DNA of 64,000 bases, taken from positions 186,001 through 250,000 of the forward strand of contig NZ_FNVA01000004.1 of assembly GCF_900108185.1 (NCBI RefSeq), read 5' to 3'. The notes beneath the pieces are model-generated. The model was given only the letters and a program-made list of their open reading frames with translations, did not search any database and was not told where the DNA came from. This document shows, one piece after another, positions 8,533-17,337 of this stretch. Position numbers and translations under genes: made by a program. The number at the start of each line of letters is the position of its first letter. Position 1 is the first letter of the stretch. This stretch comes from Bryocella elongata. Lineage in GTDB: Bacteria; Acidobacteriota; Terriglobia; Terriglobales; Acidobacteriaceae.

Positions 8533-9654
8533 TCAGGCCACGCCGTCCCTGGCGACCATCGCCATCATGCGCTCAGCCGTGTACGTCAGCTCGTCGAGCG
8601 TCACATCCTTGAAGACGGCGGAGGTACCGATGCTGGTGGGTAGAACGAAGCTGCGATTGCCTCCACGGTTCTTCTTGTCCTTCGCGGTGAGGGCGACCAG
8701 GTGAGCCGGGTCTGCCTCGAAGCGCTTCAGGGGGCCGTAGGCGACGATGACGCGCTCCATACGATCATGTTCGTCCACAGTGATCAGGTTGCGGCGCTTG
8801 GCAATGGCGATGGCCGCGAGCATGCCCCAGGCGACGGCCTCGCCGTGCAGCAGCTGCTTGTAGTGCGTGGCCGCTTCGATGGCATGACCCAGCGTGTGGC
8901 CGAGGTTCAGCAGCATGCGTAGGCCGCTCTCTTTCTCATCGGCGGCGACGACGTCGGCCTTTACCTGCACGCTGGCGGCGACGACATGCGTCAGCGCCGC
9001 GGGATCGCTGGCGAGCACCTTGTCGCTGTGGGTGTCGAGGTACTCGAAGAGTGCACGGTCGCGAATGATGCCAGCCTTCACCGACTCCTGCAACCCGGCG
9101 CGAAGCTCCGCTGCGGGAAGCGTTGCCAGCACATCGATGTCGGAGTAGACCGCGAGCGGATGATGAAACGCGCCGACGAGGTTCTTGCCTGCAGCGAGGT
9201 TCGCCCCGGTCTTGCCGCCGAGCGAGCTGTCCACCTGGGCTAGCAGCGTCGTGGGCACACCGATGTAGCGGATGCCGCGCATGTAGATGGCAGCGAGGAA
9301 GCCGGTCATGTCGCCGATAACGCCGCCGCCCAGCGCGATGAGTACCGTGTCGCGGTCGGCTCCGCCTTCGGCGAGCTGCTCGAGCAGCGTCTCCAGCGTG
9401 GCGAAGCGCTTGTATTGTTCGCCCGCAGGGATGCTCAGCACCGTCGGAGGTGTGGGGAAGCCTGCAAGCAGCGCCGCCGCCCACAGTCGTGCGATCTCAG
9501 GCGAGGTCACAACGAAGACTTTAGCCTTGCCCGCGGAGAGTGCACCGTCGAGCAGCGCATCGACGCGCCCGCCGACGAAGGGTAACAGGCCGGAGCCAAT
9601 CTCCACGTTGTAGGTAAGGGCAGGCGTGCGGACGGGAATGCTGATCGTGCTCAC
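8533..9654 (-). CDS. aroB: 3-dehydroquinate synthase
   Basis: A 373-aa enzyme of the shikimate pathway, converting DAHP to 3-dehydroquinate with NAD and a divalent metal. Family blocks seen in order: FVVTSPEIARLW, IPAGEQYKRFATLETLLEQL, ALGGGVIGDMTGFLAAIYMRG, PTTLLAQVDSSLGGKTG followed by GKNLVGAFHHP, AGLQESVKAGIIRD, LNLGHTLGHAIE (zinc histidines) and LHGEAVAWGM (further metal His). The C-terminal KDKKNRGG block is also conserved. Normal length. It heads the ubiE-CDF-cysK-cysE string and follows terC with an 87-bp gap. Confidence 0.95.
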   Translation of the reverse strand: MSTISIPVRTPALTYNVEIGSGLLPFVGGRVDALLDGALSAGKAKVFVVTSPEIARLWAAALLAGFPTPPTVLSIPAGEQYKRFATLETLLEQLAEGGADRDTVLIALGGGVIGDMTGFLAAIYMRGIRYIGVPTTLLAQVDSSLGGKTGANLAAGKNLVGAFHHPLAVYSDIDVLATLPAAELRAGLQESVKAGIIRDRALFEYLDTHSDKVLASDPAALTHVVAASVQVKADVVAADEKESGLRMLLNLGHTLGHAIEAATHYKQLLHGEAVAWGMLAAIAIAKRRNLITVDEHDRMERVIVAYGPLKRFEADPAHLVALTAKDKKNRGGNRSFVLPTSIGTSAVFKDVTLDELTYTAERMMAMVARDGVA

Positions 9655-9741
9655 TCGGTTAAGGATAGCAATGTTGCGGCGACGGGGTATGGAAGAAGCA
9701 GATTCCCTGCGGGAATGACAACAAGTGGGGCAAGGAGCCCA

Positions 9742-10668
9742 TCAGGCAGATGCCTTCGGCTTCGCCAGCAGGGAAGCCACGATCGTGACGACCAGCACGC
9801 CACCGATGATCGCCAGCGACAGCACAGGGCCGATGTTTACCCAGTCGGCGATGAGCATCTTGATCGCGGCAAAGGCGAGCAGGATGGCCAGCCCGAAGTG
9901 CAGGTAGCGCAGTTTGGAGAGCATCGCTGCGAGCAGCACGTACACCGAACGCAGGCTCATCACCGCGAGGATGTTCGAGGTGTAGGCGAGGAAGGGCTCG
10001 CGCGTGATCGAAAGCACGGCTGGAATGGAATCCAGTGCGAAGACGACGTCGGTGAGTTCGACGGCGAGCAGTGCCAGCAGCAGCATGGTTGGCATCCAGC
10101 GCGGCGGGCCGCCGGGCGTAACGGCTTCGTGCTTTGCGAAGTAGTCCGTGTTGTTGCTGATGGGCCGTATGCGCTCGAGCCATTGGATCCAGCCCGGCTT
10201 CTGACGAGGGCTGCCGTCGTTCTCACTGGGCCGCAGCATCTTGATCGACGCATACAACAGGAATGCCGCAAAGAGATAACTGACGAAGTGGAAGTGCTCC
10301 AGCAGGCCAACGCCCGCGGCGATGAAGAGGCCGCGCAGAACGATCGCTCCGAGTATGCCCCAGAAGAGCACGCGCGGCTGGCGATTGGCAGGAATGCCGA
10401 AGACCTGGAACAGCAGCAGGAAGACCAGCAGATTGTCGACCGAGAGCGCCTGCTCGATGGCATAGCCCGCGAGGAACTGGGTGGAGGCCTCCGCCGACCA
10501 CGTGTGCGCGAAGTAGGCGGCGAGGGCCAGTGTCGCCACGATCCACATGCCCAGTGCGATGGCTGCTTTACGCCGCGGCTCCGGCAGCACCATGTGAACC
10601 AGGTACTCGGCGGCCATCAGGACAACAATGGCGACGTGGAACCAGATCCAGTGGTTGTGCGTGATCAC
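9742..10668 (-). CDS. TerC family integral membrane protein
   Basis: A 308-aa protein with about nine membrane helices. TerC hallmarks are AIEQALSVDNLLVFLLLFQVFGIP and VELTDVVFALDSIPAVLSIT, whose acidic residues within helices are thought to bind metal ions (Mn or Ca); relatives supply Mn to exported enzymes or export Mn. I start at the GTG at 10668 (MITHNHWIWFHVAIVV), since the reading frame to its left passes into the lactamase gene with no start signal. It lies 41 bp after bla and 87 bp before aroB, all minus strand. No yybP-ykoY-like leader fits in the short upstream gap. Confidence 0.87.
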   Translation of the reverse strand: MITHNHWIWFHVAIVVLMAAEYLVHMVLPEPRRKAAIALGMWIVATLALAAYFAHTWSAEASTQFLAGYAIEQALSVDNLLVFLLLFQVFGIPANRQPRVLFWGILGAIVLRGLFIAAGVGLLEHFHFVSYLFAAFLLYASIKMLRPSENDGSPRQKPGWIQWLERIRPISNNTDYFAKHEAVTPGGPPRWMPTMLLLALLAVELTDVVFALDSIPAVLSITREPFLAYTSNILAVMSLRSVYVLLAAMLSKLRYLHFGLAILLAFAAIKMLIADWVNIGPVLSLAIIGGVLVVTIVASLLAKPKASA

Positions 10669-10709
10669 AGGTTCAAGGGTAACGGATTGTGTAGCGGAGA
10701 GGTGGTGGC

Positions 10710-11579
10710 CTAGAGCAGCGCCACGCATACGCGGGCGACGTTCGCCGACACCGCCGACTGCTGTGCATCGCTGACCTTGGCATCGTTCAGGTAGACGGTG
10801 AGTAGCCACGGCTGCTGGCCCGTTGGCCAGATGATGGCGATGTCGTTGGAGGTACCCTGGCCGCTGTTGCCGGTCTTGTCGCCGACGCGCCAGGCAGCCG
10901 GTATTCCGGCGCGGATCTTCTGGTCGCCGGTCTTGCAGTCGATCATCCATCCGGTGAGCAGATCGCGCGAATGGGCGGAGAGTGCGCCGCCGAGGATGAG
11001 CTTCTGCGTGTCCGCAAGCATGGCCTCGGGCGTGGTGGTGTCGCGCGGATCGCCGGGCCGGCACTCGTTCAGCGTGGGCTCGTTTCGATCGAGGCGCGAG
11101 ACTGTGTCGCCGAGGGTGCGCGCGTAGGCCGTCCAGGCGTTAGGGCCGCCGAGTTCCTCCAGCAGGAGGTTCATTGCGGTGTTGTCGCTCAGGGTGATGG
11201 CCGCTTCGCAAAGCTCGCGGAGCGTCATGCCCGGCGGCCCAAGCTTCGAGCTTGTGGCGGGAGAGTAGCCGGCAATGTCGCGCTTGCTGAAGATGATGGG
11301 GCGGTCGAGGTGGTCCTGCTCACGGTCGATGACGTGAAGCATCGCGGCCACGGCCAGCAGCTTCGAGGTGCTGCACATGGGGAAGCGCTCGGCGGCGCGG
11401 TAACCGTGGCGAGCGCCGGTGCTGGGCTGGTACATGGCGACGCCGAGGCGTCCGCCGCTGGCGCCCTCCAGGGTCTTCATCTCGCTCTCAAAGTCCACGG
11501 CGGCGAAGATTCGTGAGGGCAACGCGGCGGAGCAGGTGGCGAGAGCGGTGGAGGCGAGCAGTCGGCGGCGCGTAAGCAT
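10710..11579 (-). CDS. bla: Class A beta-lactamase, Tat-exported
   Basis: A 289-aa serine hydrolase for beta-lactams. Twin-arginine signal TRRRLLASTALATCSAALPSRIFA suggests folded export by Tat, whose genes lie at 13.1-14.5 kb. Active-site set is complete: CSTSK (Ser70, Lys73), SDN loop (LSDNTAMN, Ser130), omega loop EPTLNECRPGDPRDTTTP (Glu166, Asn170) and DKTGNSG (Lys234). Cys69 precedes the catalytic Ser as in some carbapenemases, but the partner position after KTG is not Cys, so their disulfide is not expected. High divergence from clinical enzymes suggests a resident environmental lactamase. Spectrum cannot be predicted. Confidence 0.93.
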   Translation of the reverse strand: MLTRRRLLASTALATCSAALPSRIFAAVDFESEMKTLEGASGGRLGVAMYQPSTGARHGYRAAERFPMCSTSKLLAVAAMLHVIDREQDHLDRPIIFSKRDIAGYSPATSSKLGPPGMTLRELCEAAITLSDNTAMNLLLEELGGPNAWTAYARTLGDTVSRLDRNEPTLNECRPGDPRDTTTPEAMLADTQKLILGGALSAHSRDLLTGWMIDCKTGDQKIRAGIPAAWRVGDKTGNSGQGTSNDIAIIWPTGQQPWLLTVYLNDAKVSDAQQSAVSANVARVCVALL

Positions 11580-11683
11580 AGCGCCGATGGTAGCCGAGCA
11601 GGTCGGTGCTGCTGTCGCAGATTCGGTGCAGAGGCTGAATTTCGTCGCGGGCGAAGCTGCTGAGGCAACAGCCAGATGATGAA

Positions 11684-12124
11684 ATGAATGTACCGATGGA
11701 ATTTACAAGCGAAGAGCAGATGGAGCGGATCGCGTGGGGATTTGTCGCGCGCATGCTGCCGGGCAAGGAGTTCACGCATGCGGCACACTTCGCCACGGCA
11801 ATGTGGCTGATGGTCAGGCGGCCGGAGATCGACCTGCCCACGCAGATGCCAGCGATGATCCGCGCCTTCAACGAGAGCGCGGGCGGCCAGAACATCGACA
11901 CCTCGGGCTATCACGAGACGATCACGCGGGCGTCGCTGCGGGCGACGAAGATCTTCCTGCGCGAGCACCCGGACGAGCCGCTGGTGGACGTGCTCAACGC
12001 GCTGCTCAGTTCGCGCCTGGGACGCAGCGACTGGATGCTGACCTACTGGACGCGGGAGCGCCTGTTTTCGGTCGACGCGCGAAAGGGCTGGGTCGAGCCG
12101 GACCTGCTACCGCTGCCGGAGTGA
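11684..12124 (+). CDS. Conserved hypothetical protein
   Basis: A 146-aa soluble protein. It carries a pattern I recall from a widespread uncharacterised family: EFTHAAHFATAMWLM (HxxH-like pair) near residues 30-44, IRAFNESAGG, then YHETITRASLRA, ending with a Trp/Glu-rich tail. The paired His and the YHET motif could make a metal or catalytic site, but no activity is established. It is divergent from the beta-lactamase across a 104-bp gap and convergent with the M28 peptidase, ten bases away. M1 or M5 could start it; neither has a strong ribosome-binding site. Confidence 0.72.
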   Translation: MNVPMEFTSEEQMERIAWGFVARMLPGKEFTHAAHFATAMWLMVRRPEIDLPTQMPAMIRAFNESAGGQNIDTSGYHETITRASLRATKIFLREHPDEPLVDVLNALLSSRLGRSDWMLTYWTRERLFSVDARKGWVEPDLLPLPE

Positions 12125-12134
12125 AGCGCAGTCT

Positions 12135-13061
12135 CTAGTGCTCGTTGATGAGCTTGATTACGCCGAGGAAGAGGTCGGCGGACACTTGCAGGCTCTGCAC
12201 GCTGAGCTTGTCGATCGTGTCCTGGGCCGTGTGGTGGAAGGCCTCGGGATCGGAGCTGGTGCCGTACTTGTAGTCGATGATGTCGAGCACTGGCACGCCG
12301 CGCTGCTTGAACGGAATGTGGTCATCATCGACCGCCATCGACTCGCGGAAGACGTAGTTGGAGTGCCCCGTCTCCTTCGCGGCCTTCGCAAGCAGGTCTT
12401 CGAGCCACGGTGTGGAGTTAGTCTCGCGGGTGACGTTCATGTCCTTCCAGCCGATCATGTCGGCGAGGACGAAGGCCTTGATGTGCGGCAGGGTACCGTC
12501 GCCGGACCACTTGGCCGCGATGTGGCGCGTGCCGTAGAGCGAGTCGGAGTCGCTCCACTGTGAGGTGATGGATTCTTCGCCGTCGGTGAAGAGCAGCCAG
12601 ACGGAGTCGCCCGTCGGAGGGTGATCGCGGAAGTACTCGCCCAGCGCGATGAGCAGCGCTGAGGTGCAGGCGCCATCGTTTGCACCCACGAAGTTGATGT
12701 CTTTCAGCCAGTAGTTCGTCTCGTAGTGGCTTGCCAGCACGATGACGTTGTCGCGCTTCGCTGGATTGGTCGAAGGGAACTTCACCAGCAGGTTGTGCAT
12801 GGTCATGAAGCCCTGCGGCGTGCGCGCGGTGAAGGTGTCATCGATGTAGTTGCCCTTCGCGGCTTCGGGCTTGAAGTGGTCGTGGATGAAGTGCTCGGCC
12901 GCGAGGTGTCCGGGCGAACCGATGTAGCGCTTCGGCGCAACGGCGAGATACTCCTTCGTCAGCTCCATCACGTGGGCACCGGTGACGGGCTTCTGCGCGT
13001 TCACGCCGGACGTAAGACTGAGGGCGAGGGTGGCGGCGATGCAGAGCGCGGTATGTTTCAT
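12135..13061 (-). CDS. M28 family zinc peptidase / glutaminyl cyclase-like
   Basis: A 308-aa secreted enzyme with signal peptide MKHTALCIAATLALSLTSGVNA. The M28 metal ligands are visible in order: ASHYET (His), VGANDGACTSA (bridging Asp), LLFTDGEE (Glu pair), LADMIGW (Asp) and EAFHHTAQD (His). The stretch WSDSDSLYGTRHIA, then DDDHIPFKQRGVPVLDIIDYK, resembles glutaminyl-peptide cyclotransferases of animal type rather than aminopeptidases, so N-terminal pyroglutamate formation is a real alternative to proteolysis. AAGGA six bases before the ATG at 13061 fixes the start; an upstream ATG is unsupported. Confidence 0.85.
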   Translation of the reverse strand: MKHTALCIAATLALSLTSGVNAQKPVTGAHVMELTKEYLAVAPKRYIGSPGHLAAEHFIHDHFKPEAAKGNYIDDTFTARTPQGFMTMHNLLVKFPSTNPAKRDNVIVLASHYETNYWLKDINFVGANDGACTSALLIALGEYFRDHPPTGDSVWLLFTDGEESITSQWSDSDSLYGTRHIAAKWSGDGTLPHIKAFVLADMIGWKDMNVTRETNSTPWLEDLLAKAAKETGHSNYVFRESMAVDDDHIPFKQRGVPVLDIIDYKYGTSSDPEAFHHTAQDTIDKLSVQSLQVSADLFLGVIKLINEH

Positions 13062-13100
13062 CGAAGTCCTTGCTGGGGCGAGCATCGCGAAATACGGGGG

Positions 13101-13123
13101 TTCTTCGCTTCGCTCAGAATGAC
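13101..13123. repeat. Dispersed intergenic repeat, CTTCGCT...CAGAATGAC type (short copy)
   Basis: The stretch TTCTTCGCTTCGCTCAGAAT, followed by GAC, is a compact copy of a family whose longer versions lie at 30301-30360, 30421-30467 and 47089-47143. All share a CTTCG left part and CGCTCAGRATGAC right part. It lies between the M28 gene and tatC. Confidence 0.6.
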
Positions 13124-13132
13124 GAACGGAAA

Positions 13133-13149
13133 GCGCACGATTCGTGCGC
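13133..13149 (-). terminator. Hairpin downstream of tatC
   Basis: GCGCAC, five-base loop, GTGCGC; read on the minus strand it is followed by TTTCC. It lies 14 bp past the tatC stop. The stem is short and the U-run weak, so termination is plausible but unproven. Confidence 0.4.
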
Positions 13150-13162
13150 CTCGTTTCTTGGC

Positions 13163-13951
13163 TTAGACTCCTGCTGCCTTCTTCTTGTTGCGGTGGTCCG
13201 GGTGCACTAGGTACGCGACCAGTACGCCGACGAAGTACAGAAACAGCATGGGCAGCGCGAAGACGGTCATCCCGATGGGGCTGGGGTCGGGGCAGAGGAT
13301 GGCGGCGAGCAGGAAGATCGCCAGCACAGCGTAGCGAAAGTGGCGCAGCAGGAACTTCGCGTCCACGATGCCGAAGAGCGCAAGGAAGAAGATCACCACA
13401 GGCATCTCGAAGGTAAAGCCGAGGCCAAGGATCACCGACATGAAGAAGTCGGTGTAGTCCTCGATGGTGATCATGTGGGTGAAGTTCTTACCGATGTCTT
13501 CGACGAGGAAGTGCATCGCGCCCGGCAGCACATACCGATAGCCGAACCACGCTCCGGCCAGGAAGAGCAGCACGGTGACGCCCATGAAGGGGACCACGTA
13601 GCGCTTCTCGTTGGAGTACATTCCTGGCGAGATGAAGAGCCAGATCTGGTACAGGATCAGGGGCGACGAGAAGATGGCACCGAAGACGAGAGACGTCTTG
13701 ATGTAGTAGTTCATCGCGTCGATCGGGTGGGTCATCGTCATCTTCAGGCCGATGGAGAGCAGCGGCTTCTGGATGATGTTGGCCAGCCCGGAGTGGAAGA
13801 ACCACGCAACCGCGCAGCCCAGCAGCAGATAGATGACAGCCCAGAGGATGCGCTTGCGGAGCTCGTCGAGGTGCTCCATCAGGCTCATGCCGGGGAGCTC
13901 GACGCGGTCGTGGGCGGCGGATCGCGCGCGGTCGATCAGATCAGTCGGCAT
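13163..13951 (-). CDS. tatC: Sec-independent protein translocase TatC
   Basis: A 262-aa polytopic inner-membrane protein, the receptor for twin-arginine signal peptides. Six helices are apparent. Family landmarks are MSLMEHLDELRKRILWA at the N-terminal cytoplasmic face (the Glu contacts the RR signal), PLILYQIWLFISPGMYSNEKR between helices II and III, and FGLGFTFEMPVV-like GLGFTFEMPVVIFF with the conserved membrane Glu. Its first codons overlap the end of the TatA/B-type gene by 11 bp, so the two are cotranslated. Likely clients encoded here include the beta-lactamase and the phosphoesterase at 27.6 kb. Confidence 0.95.
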   Translation of the reverse strand: MPTDLIDRARSAAHDRVELPGMSLMEHLDELRKRILWAVIYLLLGCAVAWFFHSGLANIIQKPLLSIGLKMTMTHPIDAMNYYIKTSLVFGAIFSSPLILYQIWLFISPGMYSNEKRYVVPFMGVTVLLFLAGAWFGYRYVLPGAMHFLVEDIGKNFTHMITIEDYTDFFMSVILGLGFTFEMPVVIFFLALFGIVDAKFLLRHFRYAVLAIFLLAAILCPDPSPIGMTVFALPMLFLYFVGVLVAYLVHPDHRNKKKAAGV

Positions 13952-14468
13952 GCGCGGCCTCTTTTCTGGTGTCCGGAGTCGACTCAGGGATCGATTCGAT
14001 GACCGGGCCCAGGGCGCTCGAGCCTCCGCGGCTGACCGGCAGGCCGGTGTCCGGGGGCATCATGTTCAGCGAACCGGCGGTCGCGATGGGCAGTGGGGAA
14101 GAAGACGCTTCCGCCTCGACGTTTCGGATCGAGTGCTCGGGAATCTCGCCGCCTGACTCCGCCTCATTATTCCGGGCCGCGTCGCGGACGGACGGAACGA
14201 GAGGCGTTTCGGACTCCGTGGCGGAAGATTCACTGGCCAGGGCAGGAGCAACCGGAGCGGCGGCTTCCATGGCAGCGATCTGCTTCTGGCGGTCGGCCTG
14301 TTCGGACTGCCGCAGCTCTTCTTCCATCTGGTACTTGAACTCGTTGGAGGCGCGGCGGAACTCGGCGACCCACTTGCCCAGCTCACGCGCCAGGACGGGC
14401 AGCTTTTTCGGCCCGAAGAGGAGAAGCGCGAGGATTGCCAGAACAATGTCGTCGGCGAAGCTGGGCAT
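13941..14468 (-). CDS. TatA/TatB family translocase subunit
   Basis: A 175-aa protein with the TatA/B architecture: a short N-terminal membrane helix (ADDIVLAILALLLF), the hinge FGPKKLPVLARELGKW, an amphipathic helix to about residue 60, then a long Ser/Ala/Glu/Pro-rich disordered tail. FGPKKLP and the position directly ahead of tatC favour a TatB-like partner, but the motif does not separate TatA from TatB with certainty, and in some bacteria one protein does both jobs. The tail is longer than in typical TatA (about 90 aa). Confidence 0.87.
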   Translation of the reverse strand: MPSFADDIVLAILALLLFGPKKLPVLARELGKWVAEFRRASNEFKYQMEEELRQSEQADRQKQIAAMEAAAPVAPALASESSATESETPLVPSVRDAARNNEAESGGEIPEHSIRNVEAEASSSPLPIATAGSLNMMPPDTGLPVSRGGSSALGPVIESIPESTPDTRKEAAHAD

Positions 14469-14656
14469 ACTGGAAATGATGATACTTGAGGAGCAGCAGG
14501 AAGTTGGAGATCGACGTCACAGACCGTTCCTGCAAAGAAAGCGCGAAACGATCCGCGAGGCGGCATCTCATGCACAGAGTACGAGTGGATCTCTGAAACG
14601 GATGGGCCTTCTGCACGTCTAGGACTTCAGGACCACAGCTCAGCTGGATTTGAAGG

Positions 14657-15868
14657 ATGTACGAGGGAATGATGGTGAGGATGCAGAAGAGGGGCGTGTT
14701 TCGGGCGTTGGCGCTGGCGGCGGTGGGTGTCTGCGTGAGCCTGGGAACAGCAACGCTGACCGGGTGCAGCAACTTCTTTGTCTGCCAGAAGAGCAGCTGC
14801 ACGTCCTCGTCGACGACCACGGGAACCGGAGACTACGTCTACGTTTCCAACAGTTCCAGCGGAAGCACCTATGTCAGCGCCTACGAGATCGGCACGGGGA
14901 CGTTGACGGCGATTTCGGGCTCGCCCTACAACCTCAGCTATGTTCCGGTTGCGATGGCGGTCTCTCCGAACGACGCTTCGCTTTACGTGGTTGCCGCGGC
15001 GGGCAGCACCTATTCGGGGCTGTACCGCTACCCGATTACGACCTCAACCGGGGCCATTTCGACGGGGTCGGAGCTGGAATCGGGCAATTTCTCGGCCATG
15101 GCCATTTCGGCGGACGGGAACTTTCTGTTCACGCTGGACTCCTCGACCGGCACCATCCTGACGCAGTACACACTGAATACGAGCACCGGCGCTGTGACCG
15201 CGGTCGCGACCTTCACGACTCCCGGCGGACCTTCGGGTGTGGGCTGTCCCGTAAGCTCGGCGACACCGTCCAGCGCAACCTGCGCCGTGGCCACCTCTCC
15301 GTCCGAGAACTATGTCGCGGTGTCGCTCGGGACGAACGGCACGGTGATCTTCCCGTACACATCGAGCGCAGGCATTACGGCCAACTACACGGGCTACATT
15401 GCGTCTCCGTCGACCGCCTCGGGCGACTACTCGGCCGCGTTCGATGCCAGTGGGTACATGTACATCGCCCGCACGATCGAGCTGACGCCGTATACCTCCC
15501 TGGCGGCTACGACGCCCACGGCGGGGACCAGCATTACCTTCTCCTCTGGCATGGTGCCGCGCTCCGTCACGCTGTCCACCGCCTACGGATACCTGTATAC
15601 AGCGGATGAGGGCGCAAGCGAGATCTCTGCCTTCAGCTTGAGCAGCGGAGCGTTGTCGCAGCTTACAGGCTCACCGATCACTGCACCGACCTACGTCTCC
15701 GCGCTGGCTGCGGACCGCAGCGGGACCTACCTGCTGGCGGCAGGCTACAACGCGTCGACCGGCCTGGAGATGTTCCCGATCTCAACGACGGGGCTCTCGA
15801 CGGCCGTCGCCAGCGAAGCTACCGGGACCACCACCACGATTCCGGTCGTGATGGCGGTCTCGCATTAG
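14657..15868 (+). CDS. Lipoprotein with beta-propeller (YncE/lactonase-like) fold
   Basis: A 403-aa lipoprotein. The signal ends in the lipobox TATLTGC, so the mature protein is anchored by Cys near residue 37. After a Ser/Thr-rich linker come repeated four-stranded blades of the YncE/6-phosphogluconolactonase kind: YVSAYEIGTGTLTAISGSPY, LYRYPITTSTGAIS, ISADGNFLFTLDSSTG, VATSPSENYVAVSL, LYTADEGASEISAFSLSSG, and LAADRSGTYLLAAGYN. No catalytic residues can be assigned. Such propellers often act as extracytoplasmic binding proteins. The start is uncertain: M1, M5, M6 and M9 are in frame, and M9 (14681) gives the neatest signal peptide. Confidence 0.75.
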   Translation: MYEGMMVRMQKRGVFRALALAAVGVCVSLGTATLTGCSNFFVCQKSSCTSSSTTTGTGDYVYVSNSSSGSTYVSAYEIGTGTLTAISGSPYNLSYVPVAMAVSPNDASLYVVAAAGSTYSGLYRYPITTSTGAISTGSELESGNFSAMAISADGNFLFTLDSSTGTILTQYTLNTSTGAVTAVATFTTPGGPSGVGCPVSSATPSSATCAVATSPSENYVAVSLGTNGTVIFPYTSSAGITANYTGYIASPSTASGDYSAAFDASGYMYIARTIELTPYTSLAATTPTAGTSITFSSGMVPRSVTLSTAYGYLYTADEGASEISAFSLSSGALSQLTGSPITAPTYVSALAADRSGTYLLAAGYNASTGLEMFPISTTGLSTAVASEATGTTTTIPVVMAVSH

Positions 15869-15976
15869 TCGGGGCGGGAGCCTGGCTCGAAGTTGGAACC
15901 ATGTCGCTGCACCGAATGTGAAACGTGCGACCAACCTGTTCTGTTCGCGGAAGCATCCTCTCAAGGGTATGGAAGA

Positions 15977-17224
15977 ATGGACAACGGGTTTCACGCCGGG
16001 GCCGGAGCGCTCACGGTGAAGGCGCACGGGACGATGGCAGGCACGATCGCGGCGAAGACCCGCAGGCAGGGAAGCATCAGGGCAGCCCGGTGGGCCGCAG
16101 CGGGATTTGCGCTGCTGTTCCTCTCCGGCTGTGCGCAGTTCCGCAAACAGCAGGAAGAAAAGTACGTCTACGTGACCTCCAAGGAGGCGACGCTGAGCGA
16201 TCGCTTTGCGGCGGTGTCGAACCACGTCGGTACGGTGGCGAACGGAGACAAGCTGACGGTCGTGGAGCGCGGACGCCATGCGCTGAAGGTCAAGACGGCG
16301 CAAGGGGTGATCGGCTGGATCAAGGAGATGGATGTCGCCGATCAGGAGACCGCTGACAAGTTCGATCAGCTGAAGAAGGACCACGCCAAGGATCCCGTGG
16401 TGGCGACCGCGACGGCGCTGAATGACGTCTACCTGCACGACTCTCCGGGCCGCAAGACGGACCATTTCTATCGCCTGAGCGAAGGCGACTCGATGAGCCT
16501 GCTGGAACGGGCCTCGGTGGAGAAGCCGCAACCTCCGGGAACTCCGGTTGCGGCCGCTGCTGCCCCTGCGGCTGGTGCAGATCCCGCCGCCGCCCCCGCT
16601 GGGCCTCCGATGGAGGACTGGTGGCTGGTGCGCGACACCAAAGGGAACACCGGCTGGATCTACTCGCGCCTGATCGATGTGAGCGCGCCCGACACGGTCT
16701 CCCGCTATGCCGAAGGCCAGCGGATCGTCGGAGCCTACCTCCTGACGAAGGTCGACGATCCCGACTCCGGCATGATCGACAATGGGCAGCCGGTGACGCA
16801 GATTCCGGAGTATGTGACGGTGCTGGGGCCCTATAAGGCGGGCCTTCCCTACGACTTCGACCAGATTCGCGTCTTCACCTGGAACCTGAAGAAGCATCGC
16901 TACGAGACGGCATTCCGCGAGAAGAACGTCGAGGGTTACCTTCCGGTGATCATCGACCAGCGCAAGAACCCGTATCTGAAGGACGCGATCGGGGCGGTGT
17001 CATTGCCGTCGTTCACCTACAAGGTGCTGGCAGCGGACTCTCCTGCTCCCGTGCGTTGTGAAGACGGCGTGATGAAGCCGGGACGGCTGATCACGAAGAC
17101 CTACCGGCTCGAGGGCAATATCTGCAGGCGCGTCATCGCTCCCAACGTCCCTCCGCAGGATGTGGCGCATCCCGTGGCCGAGGTGAAGAAGGACAAGAAG
17201 GACGCGAAGAAGAGGAAGCGGTAG
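15977..17224 (+). CDS. SH3-domain lipoprotein
   Basis: A 415-aa lipoprotein with lipobox LFLSGC (Cys about 53 from this start). Two bacterial SH3 (SH3b) units follow, one starting KYVYVTSKEATLSDRFAAVSNHVG and ending VIGWIKEMDV, the other starting ATALNDVYLHDSPGRKTDHFY and, after an Ala/Pro-rich insert, ending NTGWIYSRLIDV. SH3b domains usually bind peptidoglycan or protein partners. The C-terminal 200 residues (EGQRIVGAYLLTKVDDPDSG onward) are unassigned, ending in a Lys-rich tail KKDKKDAKKRKR. I start at the ATG at 15977 because AAGGG lies nine bases upstream; a start 28 codons earlier would give a Cys-rich, unlikely leader. Confidence 0.75.
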   Translation: MDNGFHAGAGALTVKAHGTMAGTIAAKTRRQGSIRAARWAAAGFALLFLSGCAQFRKQQEEKYVYVTSKEATLSDRFAAVSNHVGTVANGDKLTVVERGRHALKVKTAQGVIGWIKEMDVADQETADKFDQLKKDHAKDPVVATATALNDVYLHDSPGRKTDHFYRLSEGDSMSLLERASVEKPQPPGTPVAAAAAPAAGADPAAAPAGPPMEDWWLVRDTKGNTGWIYSRLIDVSAPDTVSRYAEGQRIVGAYLLTKVDDPDSGMIDNGQPVTQIPEYVTVLGPYKAGLPYDFDQIRVFTWNLKKHRYETAFREKNVEGYLPVIIDQRKNPYLKDAIGAVSLPSFTYKVLAADSPAPVRCEDGVMKPGRLITKTYRLEGNICRRVIAPNVPPQDVAHPVAEVKKDKKDAKKRKR

Positions 17225-17231
17225 GTGCGAC

Positions 17232-17317
17232 GTTCTCCGTTGTCCAGTCGTCCGTTGTCCGTAAAAGCCTGAGATCCGGATCGCTGGCGCTCACACTGGG
17301 AACGGACAACGGAGAAC
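17232..17317. repeat. Intergenic inverted repeat
   Basis: GTTCTCCGTTGTCC (17232-17245) and its exact complement GGACAACGGAGAAC (17304-17317) flank a 58-base loop; a second TCCGTTGTCC copy lies at 17251-17260. It sits between two convergent genes but has no U-tract, so it is more likely a repetitive element than a terminator. Confidence 0.6.
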
Positions 17318-17337
17318 CCAAGTAGTTCCCGCTTGTC

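Noticed and set aside
10669-11064. N-terminal extension of the TerC frame
   Set aside because: It runs into the beta-lactamase gene in a different phase; the GTG at 10668 gives a normal TerC length.
17232-17317. The inverted repeat as a terminator
   Set aside because: Loop of 58 bases and no U-tract.
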